DNA of 64,000 nt, taken from NCBI GenBank assembly GCA_021495925.1, contig JAKEKT010000065.1:1-64000 (forward strand). Reading direction: 5' to 3'. The translations under genes were made by a program, and so were the position numbers. The DNA comes from Diplodia intermedia (taxonomy: Eukaryota; Ascomycota; Dothideomycetes; Botryosphaeriales; Botryosphaeriaceae). Position 1 is the first letter of the stretch, and the number at the start of each line of letters is the position of its first letter. Below the pieces are notes generated by a model. That model saw only the letters and a list, made by a program, of their open reading frames with translations, ran no database searches and was not told the origin of the DNA. Positions 30,101-41,865 of the stretch are shown here, in pieces.

Positions 30101-31462
30101 TTTGCACTGGCACACTACGTCCTGCAACCGAGATGAATGGTGAGCGTTCAGGATAAGCTTTTTTTTCCCTCGCCCACTTACTCGGTACATGTGTGATTTG
30201 ACCTACGCGCCGCGCCGCTGCTTCGCCGTCCATCACTTGCCGGGAGAGGCAGGCTCGTCCGCTCATCGGCGAAACTTGCAGGGAAAGTCCATGATATGGG
30301 ATGGGAGCGATTACGGACGTTTGATGGACGACGATCACGGCTTCTTTGCATCAGGGCCGCCCATCTCGAACGGGCAGCTAGCTCGGCAAAACGTAGCCGC
30401 TACATACATACTCCACCCAACCAGAGCCCAAGCCTTGGGTATACACTTCCCTTCTTCCTGTCTCGCTTTTTTGTTTGAAACGAGAGAGGGTTGGCCTGAC
30501 GGGGTGCCCGCTCCCCACATCCACCCCTCCATCCCTCCATCTTATCCATCACGAGATGAAACTGCATTTATTCCTCTGCCCTATGTACCATACGAGAAGG
30601 AGCGATGATCTCTCATGCTGCTGGACCTCACTTGTTCCTCTGATCAGCGCCTCACTCGGAGCGGCGGCAAAGTGCTCTTTCTTTTTCCCCCATTCTCCAC
30701 AACAGCCTGTCACGGAGCACTATCCGACGAAGCCGAAGCTGAGGCGGAAGGCCGACTATCTTATACCTTCCCGGTACGGCAGTTAATCAACACCTTGCGG
30801 GCGGCGGCCGAGTTATCCGTCGTTGTTTTGGGTCCTGCGGTGATCGGCCCGGTTCCCTGTCGGATGTGAGCACAGGGTAAATTGACGCTCTCGATGCGCG
30901 GTGCTACGAACAGAAGAGCGTGACATCATGCTAAGACGTGATTCTGATGATCTGTTGCTGCTGGGTGTGATGCTTCATTCAGGGCATGGTAGGTAATCGG
31001 CCATCCAACGTACACCATGATTCTGCCGAACACAACGTGAATCTCTACAGACTAGACTCCCTTATGGCGAAACTGGACAGTCCTATGTATGTACAAGCCC
31101 TTGGGGTTGTTCATCAATTCACCCGGTAAGTCCAACATACAGCGGGCCAAGTTCATCAACCAGAAGCACGAACAGCTTGTTCGCAAAGGTCGAGTATTTC
31201 TTTTTCCATCTCATCTCATATAGTAGACTATCACCAAATTCATTCCTCCACATCCCTTCCAGACTTTTGAAGGTGCCTTATGGACAACCCTGCCTCGAAA
31301 ACGCCACTTGCCGTACGCATCAATTCGCGTAAACCGCCATACCCTCAAAACGCCGGCGCTGTGCTATGCAAGCAAAAGAAAGTAGCGACAAGACTGCACT
31401 GCCAAACCGAACCCCCCAACTACCACCTTGTCTAAATGCTCGACGCCATTGGAGCAGCATTT
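27131..31462. other. Gene-poor interval of 4.3 kb
   Basis: Scanned on both strands. Frames up to about 210 codons occur (for example 28574-29215 plus) but are Arg/Pro/His-rich, overlap each other on both strands and match nothing I know. GC content swings sharply along the interval. No repeat, tRNA or rRNA was recognised. Untranslated ends of the two flanking genes take up part of it. Confidence 0.5.
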
Positions 31463-32863
31463 TTACTGCTCCGTAGCCATAACCATCTTCTCTCTCTCGC
31501 TCCTCCTCCGCACCTCGCCCTTGCGAGAGTGCCTCCTCTCGTTCTCCTCCTTCCTCTTGATCGACTTGATCTCCTCGGCCTTGATTTGGCCGGCCTTCTT
31601 GACCACCTTGGGCACGTGCCGGTGGCGGGCGATGCGCTTGATCTCTGGCATGTGCTTGTAGCGGCTCTTGAGGGCCTCGTCGTACTCGAGCTTCTGGCGC
31701 TCGGCGGCGGACTTGACGCCCTGGCGGGCCGAGGCCCTGGCGCGCCAGATGCGGACGTTGCCGTCGTCGGAGCCGGAGAGGATGTAGTTGTTGTCGGGCG
31801 ACCAGGCGCACGAGAAGACGCGCTGCATGCGCTTGGTGTGGTAGATGTCGCGCGAGTGGCCCTGGCCGCGGGTCCAGAGGCGGATGCTGCGGTCGTACGA
31901 CGCCGAGACGAGCTCCTCGCCCGTCGGCGACCAGTCGACGTCCATGACGGCGGCGACGTGGTCCTTGAGGACGTTGAGGGCGCGCTTCATGTTGCGCATG
32001 TCAAAGATGTACACGTTGTGGTCTTCACTGCCGCAGGCGAAGTTGAAGGCCTCCATGGGGTTCCAGGAGATGCAGTTGGCGGCGAGCGTGAGTACTGTCT
32101 TGTGCAGCGGCGAAGAAGTGCGAAGGTCGTACATGACGACGCTGCGGTCCGAAGCTGCAGATGCAAGGATCGAAGTCTCTGTCTGGTTGAAGGAAACAGC
32201 GTTGATGGTATCGATTGCGGTGGGCCAGGCGAGTGTTTGCGAAGGGTTCGAGGCAGGGCGCGTGGTATCGTAGATGGAGATTTGGCTGGACGAAGACACG
32301 GCCACAGCAGGGTCGGAACGGTGGTGGGTGATGCTCGTGAAGGCGCCTTGTCCGAGCCAAGTTGCTACTGGAGGGCTGCCGCCAACCGTCTTGTATGGAT
32401 CGAACATCTTGACCGTCTTGTCCGCGCCACAGGACATAATCTTCTTGTCGCGCGACCAGGTAAGACCGCGCACCATGTTCTGATGCGCAGAGCCCTGCCA
32501 TATCTCGTCCTGGCTTGTCAAATCCCAGACCTTCACAATACCATCACCGCTACCACTGGCAAAGTGCTGGAGGGATTCGGGATCCTTCGCAATGGAGTAG
32601 ACACCGTCAACATGGCCCTTCCCGAGTTGCGCAATGAAGGGCTGCGCGAACATGCGCTCCATCTTGGTGGCATTGAGGGCGCGCGTGTATTCGCGGGCAC
32701 GTTCGAACGGGTGCAGGGCCGGGTCAAGGTTCCTCGGCGTGCGGGACACATTTGTGCCCGGCGCCTGGTAGTCGCCTGCAGAGCGAGAGAGGGCCTTGAT
32801 TTTCTGCGCGTGGTGTCAGCGCCGAGAGCCAGCTGCAAGCGTGCGGGACAGTACACATACCAT
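31463..32863 (-). CDS. SOF1: U3 snoRNP/SSU-processome WD-repeat protein Sof1 (DCAF13)
   Basis: Exon 1 is the ATG alone (32863-32861), followed by a 57-bp intron (32804-32860, GTATGT...GCGCAG); exon 2 is 32803-31463. The product is 447 aa starting MKIKALSRSAGDY, like the MKIKTIKRSADDY start of yeast Sof1. Then come PRNLDPALHPFERAREYTRA and ALNATKMERMFAQPF, typical of the family, and about seven WD40 repeats (for example GSGDGIVKVWDL, SCGADKTVKMFDP, SASYDRSIRLWTRG, SGSDDGNVRIWRARAS). The C-terminal Sof1 tail is present (RYKHMPEIKRIARHRHVP, KRKEENERRHS). Its role is early 40S pre-rRNA processing in the nucleolus. It is head-to-head with RPN6. Confidence 0.95.
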
Positions 32864-33109
32864 TTTGTCTTTTGGGCGGAGGAGCAGGCGTTCGCCGCAG
32901 CGTCGAGAACTTTTGGAGAGAATGATGCCGGGCTAGGCCGCTTCGGTCGTAGCGCGCCCGGCGAGGCGCTCTGTGGAGCTCCGACATCACAGCTCCAGCC
33001 CGCCGCGCTGCTCTCAACACCACATCGCCCATCCGCAACCCGCCCCCGACCCGCTTACTCCTCGCCCACTCCATCTCTACCCCCCGACCCGCTGTTGCCC
33101 TCGTTGACC
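32864..33109. promoter_or_regulatory. Shared SOF1/RPN6 promoter
   Basis: Only 246 bp lie between the start codons of these divergent genes. The interval is GC-rich near SOF1 and becomes CT-rich just before RPN6, typical of a fungal leader. No TATA box is seen. Confidence 0.6.
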
Positions 33110-34448
33110 ATGGCTCCCGCCGCCCCGGAAGATGCGAAGCGGATAGAGGAGGCCCAGAAGCTGGCCAAGACGGATCCGGCAAAGGCAGAGCAGACATTGC
33201 GCGACGTGCTGTCCCAAAACCCGGGCTCCAACGATGCTGCCATCAAGAACTTCGAGAACGCCTTGGTGTCGCTGGGCGAGCTGTACCGCGACCACAGGAA
33301 GACAAACGAGCTCGGAGAGCTCATCCGCCAGACAAGATCGGTGCTGTCATCCTTTGCGAGGGCCAAGACTGCGAAGCTCGGTATGCGCTTGGATCATGCT
33401 GCACGTTGTTTGCGTAGCAAGCTAACTCTCTTACCTTATAGTGAGGCAGCTCCTTGACATGTTCGCCGCCATCCCCAACACTCTCGAGACTCAAATCACC
33501 GTCACCAAGTCGTGCATAGAATGGGCCGTTTCGGAGAGGCGAGGCTTCCTCCGCCAGAACCTCGAGACCCGTCTCGTCTCGCTTTACATGCAGAAGCAAT
33601 CCTACTACGATGCTCTTACCCTGATCAACAGCCTGCTCAAGGAGCTGAAGCGCTTGGACGACAAGTTGGTGCTGGTTGAGGTGCAGCTTCTGGAGTCGCG
33701 TGTCTACCACGCCTTGGGCAACGTCCCCAAGGGTCGCGCCGCCCTCACGTCCGCTCGTACCTCCGCCGCGTCTGTCTACACTCCTCCTTTGCTACAAGCC
33801 GGTCTGGACATGCAGAGTGGCATGCTGCATGCCGAAGACAAGGACTTCACCACCGCATTCTCCTACTTCATTGAGGCCATGGAGGGCTACCACTCGCAGG
33901 ATGACGAGCAGAAGTCCACCTCGGCATTACAGTACATGCTGCTCTGCAAGGTCATGTTGAACCAAACCGACGACGTCAACAACATCATGGCCTCGAAGCA
34001 CGCTCTGAAGTACGCCGGCAAGAACCTGGACGCAATGAAGGCTGTGGCACGCGCGCACGCCAACCGCAGTTTGGAGGAGTACGAGCGGTCTCTATCCGAC
34101 TACCGCTTCGAGCTCGGCTCCGACCGCTTCATCGCTTCCCACCTCCGCCGCCTTTACGATGCCATGCTTGAGCAGAACCTTATCAAGGTCATCGAGCCCT
34201 ACAGCCGCGTTGAGATCTCCCACATCGCCAAGCTCGTCGGCTTGGATACTCCTCAGGTCGAACGCAAGCTCAGTCAGATGATCCTCGACAAGGTCATCAT
34301 TGGCGTGCTTGACCAGGGTGCCGGCTGCCTCATCGTCTTCGAGGAGACGGAGCGCGACCAGGCCTACGACGCCGCCCTTGGGACGATCGAGAAGTTGCAC
34401 AACGTCGTCGATGTTCTCTACACCAATCAGGCTTCGCTGCTGGAATAG
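33110..34448 (+). CDS. RPN6: 26S proteasome regulatory subunit Rpn6 (PSMD11)
   Basis: Two exons, 33110-33380 and 33442-34448, with a 61-bp intron, give 425 aa. The sequence tracks human PSMD11 closely: CIEWAVSERRGFLRQNLE, LLKELKRLDDKLVLVEVQLL, KGRAALTSARTSAASVYTPP, LQYMLLCKVMLN, then the PCI module with SHIAKLVGLDTPQVERKLSQ and MILDKVIIGVLDQGAGCLIV. Rpn6 is a lid subunit that clamps the lid to the 20S core. The N-terminal part is a TPR-like solenoid. I considered COP9 signalosome subunit 4, also a PCI protein; the DDK/LVEVQLLES and LTSARTSA motifs decide for Rpn6. Confidence 0.96.
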
Positions 34449-35627
34449 AGGAAGACAAGGGTGGGACATGGTCGATATCATTGGAGAGGGGTCAAGAAAG
34501 CGCTCGGGCTTCTACGTCGAATATGATGATGTATCATAGTATAGACAAGCGTTGACAGCCACGCGAACGTCTTGTCGAGGACGATAATTATGATCTTGGC
34601 ATGACCGGTGTCTTTGTTAGGGGTTGTCAGCCGTTCTTGCTTCAGCTGTGATAGTGGTGAGCTGGAAGCCATGAAGACCAAATCCTGGACTTCGCTCGAA
34701 GCTTTGTAAGTCGTCGGCAGTTCGATTGATGATTGAATGGGGTGTGTGCTGGCAGTGAGACAGTCGTTGATAGATTGACACGAATTCGTCATATATCCAA
34801 GATGTTGGGAGTGAAGAAACGGCTCAAACCCTTCATTGACATTTTTCTTCGCGTCTCCGAGTATGTTAAAGAAGCATCAATTCAGCCCATCGGTTCTAAT
34901 TTCAGCAGCGTTGTTTGTCACACCTCGCTAACATATCCACCGCGCTCACCACCTGAAGTCAGCCTCGTCCCTTTACAATCACATTCCGTTTCATCAGTCT
35001 TATCCCTCCCCTCTCTTTCATCAAGATGCCAGTGGATGCCCTTCTGCTCAGCGAGACATCCACGACTCGAACCAGACCAGCGCACGCTGGTGTCCCGATT
35101 CAGCTCATAGCGCTGCATTGACGTTCATGTTACCCAGTTGACTCGAGACCCCTCACGTTAACACTACGATCCGGATTTCCATATGGCCGGCAGCTATCTT
35201 GGGATTGATCCGCCAACTGTGCTCTGAAACCCATGTAGAGCCTTCGTGAGGGATCCTCGGGTGTTTTACCCATTGGGATGGATTTCCCATCGTCGAAATA
35301 CTGACGGGCACATCACACATCAATACTCGAACTTTTGAAATGCTGTAGCGCGTCGGGGAGAGGATGTCATGTATGCCAACACCTGGTATGAATTCAAAAT
35401 GACTGCTGGCAAGTTTCGGCGAGATCAAACCAAATTCGGCATTGCATGTGCCAAGGACGCATTGAAGATCTATGCGTGGATGAAGGAGAGGAGGCGGTGC
35501 TCCATCTACACCAACCTCTTCTTGATACCAAGCGAAACCCCGAGCTCACATGTTCGTGTTACTCAAACGTGAGGTTCTCAAATAACCGAGATTGGCTACA
35601 TACCTTCTCACTAACGGTTTCCACCAG
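34449..35627. other. Intergenic, RPN6 3' flank
   Basis: Short frames only. A good branch-acceptor pair (CTAAC at about 35610, CCACCAG at 35621-35627) lies at its right end and appears to be the intron before the HET-domain fragment, so an upstream exon of that gene may be hidden here; I could not identify it with confidence. Confidence 0.45.
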
Positions 35628-36109
35628 TTCGCTACCTCGCTCCTGTACCGCCCGTGCAAGAGTTTGGAATTTCCACCGCGTCGACAAAAGATAGCGCTGT
35701 GGATCAGCAACATGCGTCATGTCGACAGCAGCTGGGCACTTCCTACGAGCTCCCAACTCGGCTGATTGCCGTCGAGTCTTCCGGGAGAAGGGTCAGTTCG
35801 AAGCCAAACTTTACCAAGGACGCCAAATATCTTGCACTGAGCTATCGCTGGGGCTGTAGCGACAAGACGCTCATGCTCACAAGCAAGACGCTCGAAAAGT
35901 TGACAGAAGGGGTTTCCGCCAGCATCCTGCCAAAGATACTTCTTGACGCTTGCTCTATCGCGCGCCGTCTGAATATCCGGTACCTCTGGGTGGACAGGTT
36001 GTGCTTCATGCAAGATTCCCTTGACGATTGGAACCACGAAGCGTCGAGCATAGCAAACGTGTACAAGCGAGCATTCCGTACCTCGCGGGTATGTGGCGGC
36101 AACGTCTGA
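35628..36109 (+). pseudogene. HET-domain (heterokaryon incompatibility) gene remnant
   Basis: After the acceptor at 35627 the frame reads RYLAPVPPVQEFG and then the HET-domain core: LPTRLIAVESSG, AKYLALSYRWGCSDKTLML, LPKILLDACSIARRLNIRYL, WVDRLCFMQDSLDDWNHEAS and IANVYKRAFRTSR. These match the three conserved HET blocks (LSY-WG; A---R-LGIRYLWVD-LCI-QD; DW---A-M--IY--A). The frame stops at 36107-36109. Downstream to about 36400 scraps in other frames (for example GWIRLLGPF near 36313) recall the usual RGW-LQER block, so the gene has decayed by frameshifts. No start codon is assignable. HET proteins trigger cell death after fusion of unlike strains and are often pseudogenised. Confidence 0.75.
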
Positions 36110-36476
36110 TACAACATCTGTGCTGGTACTCACCCAAACCGGCTTCAGAATTTCCAAAGACCTATCTGGCGCCTTCTCGGTCTCGGGCGAGTCACAGCGT
36201 ACCTATTTTACAACCGAGCCACGAAAGGACACGGGAATCGGGATCAAATGCATCTGGCCACTTCCGTAGTGAGCTTGGCAGTGAAAACACCTTCGGCGAC
36301 GTCCCAAGACGGATGGATCCGTCTACTCGGTCCCTTCAAAAGCCGCGGGTCAGACTCGAACCAAAGACCAAGCATGGCGACGTCAAACCCCCTAGTGGAT
36401 CTGGAATTTTTCACCAAAGCCGAGGACTCCCAACAAATCACGACGACGCGCTCTCCCGCCCGACCAACCCACCTAC

Positions 36477-37553
36477 CTACTCGACCCTCCTCACCCAAAA
36501 GCTCAACCAATGCACCCCACCCTCACCCACCAGCTTCAACAACTCGGGGCTGACGGCCTTCTCCACCTTGGTCAACCGCCCCTCGACCAGCTCCCACCTG
36601 GTCCCCGTCCGCGTCCCCACCTCGTCCCACAACCGGGCCCAGCTCTCCACGTTGTGCGAGAACCGCGGCGACTTCATCCCCCTGGTCCAACTCTCGGCGA
36701 CGCCCGGCGTGGGCGTCCCGATCTGGGCGCCGACGACGGCGACGCCGGGCTCGGGCTTGAGGAGGGCGACGACGCTCTCGGCGGCGCGCAGCTGGTCGTC
36801 GCGCGAGAAGAGGTGGAAGAAGGCCGAGGCGTGGACGATGGAGACGGTGCCGGCGAGCTGCCGGTGGAGGGGCGAGGAGGGGGAGGAGGGGTCGGCGAGG
36901 ATGTCGGCGGCGATGAAGTGCGGGGAGGTGGGCAGCTTGGCTTCGTCGAGGAAGAGGGCGTGGCCGAGGGAGAGGAAGTCCGGGCGGAGGTCGCTGCCGT
37001 AGAGGGAGGAGGGCGGGGCGCCGTCGTGGGCCTGCGCGGGGCGGGGGGTTGTGAGCGAGATGAGATGAGATGAGGCGAGATGATGTTGGTTGCTTACGAG
37101 TTTGCGGAGCTCTTGCCCGAAGCAGCAGCCTAGGTCGAGCAGCTTTTCGCCGTTCCTGACGCGCGAGAGGATTTCGGGGTAGTAGGGCTCTTTGTACATG
37201 GCCAGATCGAGGAAGCGGAATGATCCGATGCATGGGTAGGGAAACTGTCGAGATTGAAGTTATGCAACTGTTCGTGTATCTGGAGAAGCATTGAGGCTGT
37301 CATACGATCTCCCAGGCTTTGTCCCTCTATGGACGAAGTCAGCCAGAGTGTTGCAATATATTTGCCGAGATGTTCAACTGACCACTTCCCTCACATGAGC
37401 CTCAACCTTCTCAGGCGAGATGCCGCTGTACTTCTCCAGTAGATCCCGGGACTCCGGGGTCAGGGTGTCAATGTCATTGAAGTACCACGGGGAATCTTTG
37501 CTGGTGGAGATGACGGTGGGCGGCAGCGGCTGCTGGTCGCTGTTCTCGGCCAT
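36477..37553 (-). CDS. SAM-dependent methyltransferase, Trt5/AusD/AdrK-like
   Basis: Four exons, 37553-37383, 37326-37306 (21 nt), 37244-37098 and 37031-36477, give 297 aa; introns are 56, 61 and 66 bp. Order of motifs: SPWYFNDIDTLTPESRDLLE, DKAWEI|FPYPCIGSFRFLDL, then the SAM-binding motif I LLDLGCCFGQELRKL, SSLYGSDLRPDFLSLG, VSIVHASAFFHLFSRDDQ, VVALLKPEPGVAVVGAQIG and SWARLWDEVGTRTGTRWE. From memory this is the layout of methyltransferases of fungal meroterpenoid pathways (Trt5, AusD, AdrK), which esterify carboxylates. Many stand-alone relatives exist and no polyketide synthase or terpene cyclase is nearby, so the substrate is open. Confidence 0.85.
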
Positions 37554-40500
37554 TTCCTCGATTCTCAGGGGCGGGTTCTATCGGGAATGGATGGAGGTAA
37601 ATGTAGTGGAGGTCTTGAATTCTTCCGGTGAGATCACGTCACTAAGTGCGAGCGCGAGCCACTAGGACCGCGGTTTGTTTGACGGCTTGCAGGAACGAGG
37701 TGCAGAGCGCTGGAGGTCACGGTTGTAGGCCTGGTATTTGAAGAAGGCTCCCGGCTGGTGGTGCACGCATCCTTCGACGTGTGGCTTGGCAGATCCCTGG
37801 ACAGACTTGAGTCCAGACGCCCACGCTGTTGTGACCAAAAGGCATGCCGCAGCAGCACCATGCTCTTGGACGAATCATACACAGCAGTGTTGTCGGTGTT
37901 GAGATGAATGCGGTGCTGACGCGCAATTCCACGCGTGATGGCCGAAGGATGAGAGCTGATTGGGAAGAACAGTCGACGTGCAGCACGAAGCGGAAGCTCC
38001 GGTCGAGCCTCTCGGCACAAGAGGAAGCTCCGGCCGGCCCGTTCCCTTTGCAAGTTCTGGTCCCGTGACTTACGCGACGGGGACGCGTCAAGGCGCGAAC
38101 GCCCCAACCTCGACCCCGTCTTCTGCTCGTCCCCGCCTCCACCCTCCACCCCGCGTGCATCCACTCACCTCACAGACGCACCGCGCTCGGACCGAACTGT
38201 ATTCGCTCGATGCGAGCTCTCGTTTCGCTGCGACCACGTCGCCAAATCTCGAGGCCCCGTCATTACTCGAGTAATGATTCAGTCTCTTCTCAAACCAGCC
38301 TGTTGCATCATCGTCGGCCTCATGCATCTGTCAGCATCTCACTTGCATGCGAGACAATGACAGATGTATGGATCTCTCCGTTTCGACCGCGCGACTCAGC
38401 CCTTCCAACTCCATGACAGGCCAGAAAGGCGTCCAAATATTTCACTGACTTGCTGCTTCTTGGCTCGTCTCAACGCCTCTTGGACTCTTGGGCGGCAACC
38501 CACGAATCGAAAGAACCCGCACCAACAAACACGTGCAGCCGGCCTGAGCTATCATTAGTTTCAAACCAGTTGTTTCGGAGTGTCTCCATCTGGCGCTTTC
38601 AGGCAAGCTGTCGTTGGCGGATCCATCACATTGTGTCCACGGCTGTTGCCGACCTGTTGTTGCTTTGGTCGCACGGCATGACGAGATAGGACGCCGGACG
38701 TGTTTTCCCGGCGCTTCGCTGCGGCCGGCATCGCGGACCGCAGCACTCGGCCTTGTCGTTATTTCAAACACCCAAGACCAATGGTGTGGTACCGCTTCTG
38801 TCGCGGAAACAGATAACCCGGCGTGCTATCAAAAGCTCACCCAGCTATCATTTCCTACAACGGAAGCTCGGGCCCTCACCAATCGGGGTTTGCGCTGGTC
38901 GAGACGACAGGGACGCCTATCAATCCTTCCCGTGTTCGTCCGGGATGTGTAAACACCACCAGGCACCGCATCGACGTGATTCGCCATGCCGGACGCAGAT
39001 GGGCGGCAAGACATGTGCATTGGCTGGCGATATGCCGTCGCTGGTGCGACATGCGTCTCAGAGCATGCAGCGATGGTCCGTCTCGCGGTTCTGGAGCCTC
39101 GCCGATCTCCCAGCCTCGCCCTGCGCTTCTGGACTCGCCGCTGCCTGCCCCTTACGGCAAGAGCACGAGTAGACGGGTGTCCACCCTCCTTCCAGGGGTC
39201 AGCACATGGCTGGCCCACCGGCCGATGACGCATGGATGATTAGGGTCTTCGATTGCTCAAGTCACATCCACTCTTGCAACACAGCTTCAGATCGGCCGCT
39301 TTGCCTCTCGCTCTCTATCCGAGCATCCCGGGTCATGCAGATCGCGGCTCGTAACAACAACTCGTCGTTCGCGAGCCGATCGTCGCGTGCCGGCGGGAGG
39401 GCGACGGAGCAAATTGGAAGTCGAAGATGGGGTTTGCCGGAGCTGCGTTAGTCGTGGAGGAAGCGTCTGGAACGGCAAGGGAGGAGCGATGGAGGTTCAG
39501 GAGACAGGGCGTGGCGCGGTAGCCAGGTAAGGCCAGCAGGCGGGCGTCAGCCATCCGTGAGGCGTTGACGATCTCATCTGCCCCCGGCGCCAAGGGGCTA
39601 GCAGGAAGCCATCCGGACCGAAGCACTCAGCGACATCCGGGAGGGTTGAAATAAGGTTATGACGGCGGTGGTTTTCCTTGGGCGCGGAGCATCGAGACCA
39701 GGACAAGACAGGCGGCAGGCTCTGGGGAAGCGCTCCCCGCGGCCCGCTCAAAGAGAATGAATTGCCCGAGCCAAAGAGGCAGCAGGGAGACAGGGAGACA
39801 CGGCAGGAGCGGCGATAAGGCTGGCGGCGCAGAGGACATCCTTGGGCAGGTCGGCAGTGGTGGGAGGCACGGAGCACATCGGCGATGGGCGCGTTGACTC
39901 AGGACCATCACCGACTCTTTCATTTTCTGCCAAACCGCCGACGCGCCGCTCCCATCACGGCCGTCTGGTACCTGCGTCGGGTGGGGCGCCGACAGGGCTT
40001 ACACGCTGTCCTTGGCAGAGCGAAGGCTGCCGTCCTGCGCCTGCGGGTGAAACGGCTGCGCTTCGTTTATCCGCCGCAGCCACCGCAGACGCGCAGATTG
40101 GCCTGTTGCGCAGGGCCGCCCTCCCGACCGCCCGCCGCGCCTGAATCGCCCGCACGATGCGTTGTGGTCCCAAGCACCGTGCGGGCGCCATCGCTCACCG
40201 ACGGGCAGTGTTGGCACCGTTGGAGCGGCTCTAGCTGAAGGGGGCGCCGGAGCCGAGCAGCGACTCTGAACAAGCCTTCAGCACCCACCATGGGCCGATC
40301 ACCGCCATGTATTTCCCCAACAGGCCCAGCGATGCTGCTAGCGCTGGGCCTCACCCGGGCCCCTGCCCATTGACGCCAGCGCTCGAGTGGGTTCTCTTTT
40401 TTTCTCCCACTCCCACCACGGCGCGACCGCCGCCGAAAGCAGCCCTGCCTCCGAGACAGTCCAATAAGCTTATCCGAACAGCCTCAGCACCAGGGAACCG

Positions 40501-41271
40501 CTGAACATCCCCAGGGTACTGCTACTGCAACTGCCGGCTGTGGCTAGGTCTAAAACAACGGGAGGCAGCCAGAAAGCGCGATCGGCAGGGCTCCCTACCT
40601 ATCAAAGCCCGGCGGCCTGCTCTCAGCGGTCCGGCGGCGCGCATGAGTCTGGCGCTGGACGAAGCAGATAGACAGCGAGCACGACAGAGCTGCACACCAT
40701 CCACCACTCTTCCCAAAGGGGCATGAGCAGCCCCAGTCACTATCTCAGCGCACGTTCTCTTGGCTCCTCCACCCGCTCAAGCCCACCGAACCCACCTATG
40801 AGCGAATATTTTCTCGTCGATCTTCCTTTGTCAGGCCGCTCGCCCACCCTGCATTGCCCATACCGCATATCCTAAGAGGCTCCGCTTGGCTGGCATGCTG
40901 TCATCGGCCTGGCACCCGCACTACCGGGCGCGCCGTCTTGGTGTCACTGCCCCATGCGCGGATGCCATGTCCCCGTCACCCATGGCGCCGCGCTAGATAC
41001 TGGGCAGGGAAGAGATAGCCCGTCGGTGGTGTGGTGGGCCAGCCCCAGCCCGCGCCCCAGCCTGCCGCGACCGCCAGATGCTGCTCTTCCTGCTATAAAG
41101 GAGACGTCCTGCGGTGGCTGCCTTGGTTTGTGTTACCGCTACCGTCAATCTTTTTCTCGCCTTTGTCCGAGGACTGGAATATACTCACTGCTTTCCTGCC
41201 AACTCGTGATCTAACCTCCTTGGACAAGGCTTCCATCGTCACTTGCAGAGAACTCGGTCATTATCACCAAA
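37554..41271. other. Gene-poor interval of 3.7 kb
   Basis: No frame gives a recognisable protein. Frames of 120-170 codons appear on both strands at the same places (for example 37634-38164 and 39497-39877), a sign of non-coding GC-rich sequence. A TATA box at 41094-41100 belongs to the secreted-protein gene that follows. No element copies from the 15-20 kb island were found here. Confidence 0.5.
41094..41100 (+). promoter_or_regulatory. TATA box (TATAAAG) for the secreted protein gene
   Basis: The sequence GCTATAAAGGAG lies 172 bp before the ATG at 41272. The same 12-mer precedes the glutathione S-transferase gene (around 46638). A CT-rich leader follows, as expected of a strongly expressed fungal gene. 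Confidence 0.5.
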
Positions 41272-41865
41272 ATGCTGTTCACCTCCGCCATCACCACCTT
41301 CCTGCTGGCCTCGACCGCCGCGGCCCTGCCCCCGCACCACGTCGGCGTCACCAGCGTCAACGGCACCGCCGCCCACCTCGAGACCCGTGGCTCCCTGACC
41401 AACATCACCGAGGCCGTCGTCCCCCGCAGCGTCAACTTCACCGGCAAGCCCATCCTGCCCCGCAACTGGAACAGCACCGTCTTCCCCCGCCTGGCCCTCG
41501 ACAAGAACACCACCGAGGGCATCTTCGACAAGCGCGACCTCCCCGTCGTCGAGGGCGTCGCCGCTCCTTCTGGCATCATCAAGCGCGAGGCCAGCCCGAC
41601 CGGCTTCGTCAAGCGGTCTTACGGCACCGGTACGCCCTTCCAGGCCTAAATCCATGGACGACGAACACCGCAACGCCTACTAGATCGCAACGGTCCCAGC
41701 AGCGGCGGCAGTGGCGGTGGCGGTAGCAGCGCTAGCAGTAGTGGCAACAGCGCTTCTGCCGCTGCAGCCGTCGCTGGGACGAGATCAGATTCCTTCTTTG
41801 GCTTGTTCGTTTTGCTCGTCTTCGTCCAACTCTTCGCTGCTGCTACGGGGTGGTCAGGTTGTTGA
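41272..41865 (+). CDS. Secreted, probably GPI-anchored protein with Kex2-like sites
   Basis: I prefer a two-exon model, 41272-41629 and 41684-41865, with a 54-bp intron (GTACGC...TAG), giving 179 aa; without splicing the frame stops at 41649 (125 aa). Residues 1-19 are a signal peptide (MLFTSAITTFLLASTAAA). The mature part has five N-glycosylation sequons (NGT, NIT, NFT, NST, NTT). Three Lys-Arg sites (FDKR, IIKR, FVKR) and several single-Arg steps (LETR, VVPR, ILPR) would be open to Kex2-type processing. Exon 2 adds a Ser/Gly/Ala-rich stretch and a C-terminal hydrophobic tail (FFGLFVLLVFVQLFAAA), the form of a GPI-attachment signal. No homologous family is recognised. The segments between dibasic sites are not repeats of one another, unlike classic pheromone precursors. 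Confidence 0.6.

Noticed and set aside
31436..33457. A 673-codon plus-strand frame running through the SOF1 antisense into RPN6
   Set aside because: The first three quarters are the antisense shadow of SOF1; it merges with the true RPN6 frame by chance. RPN6 starts at 33110 with family-like sequence.
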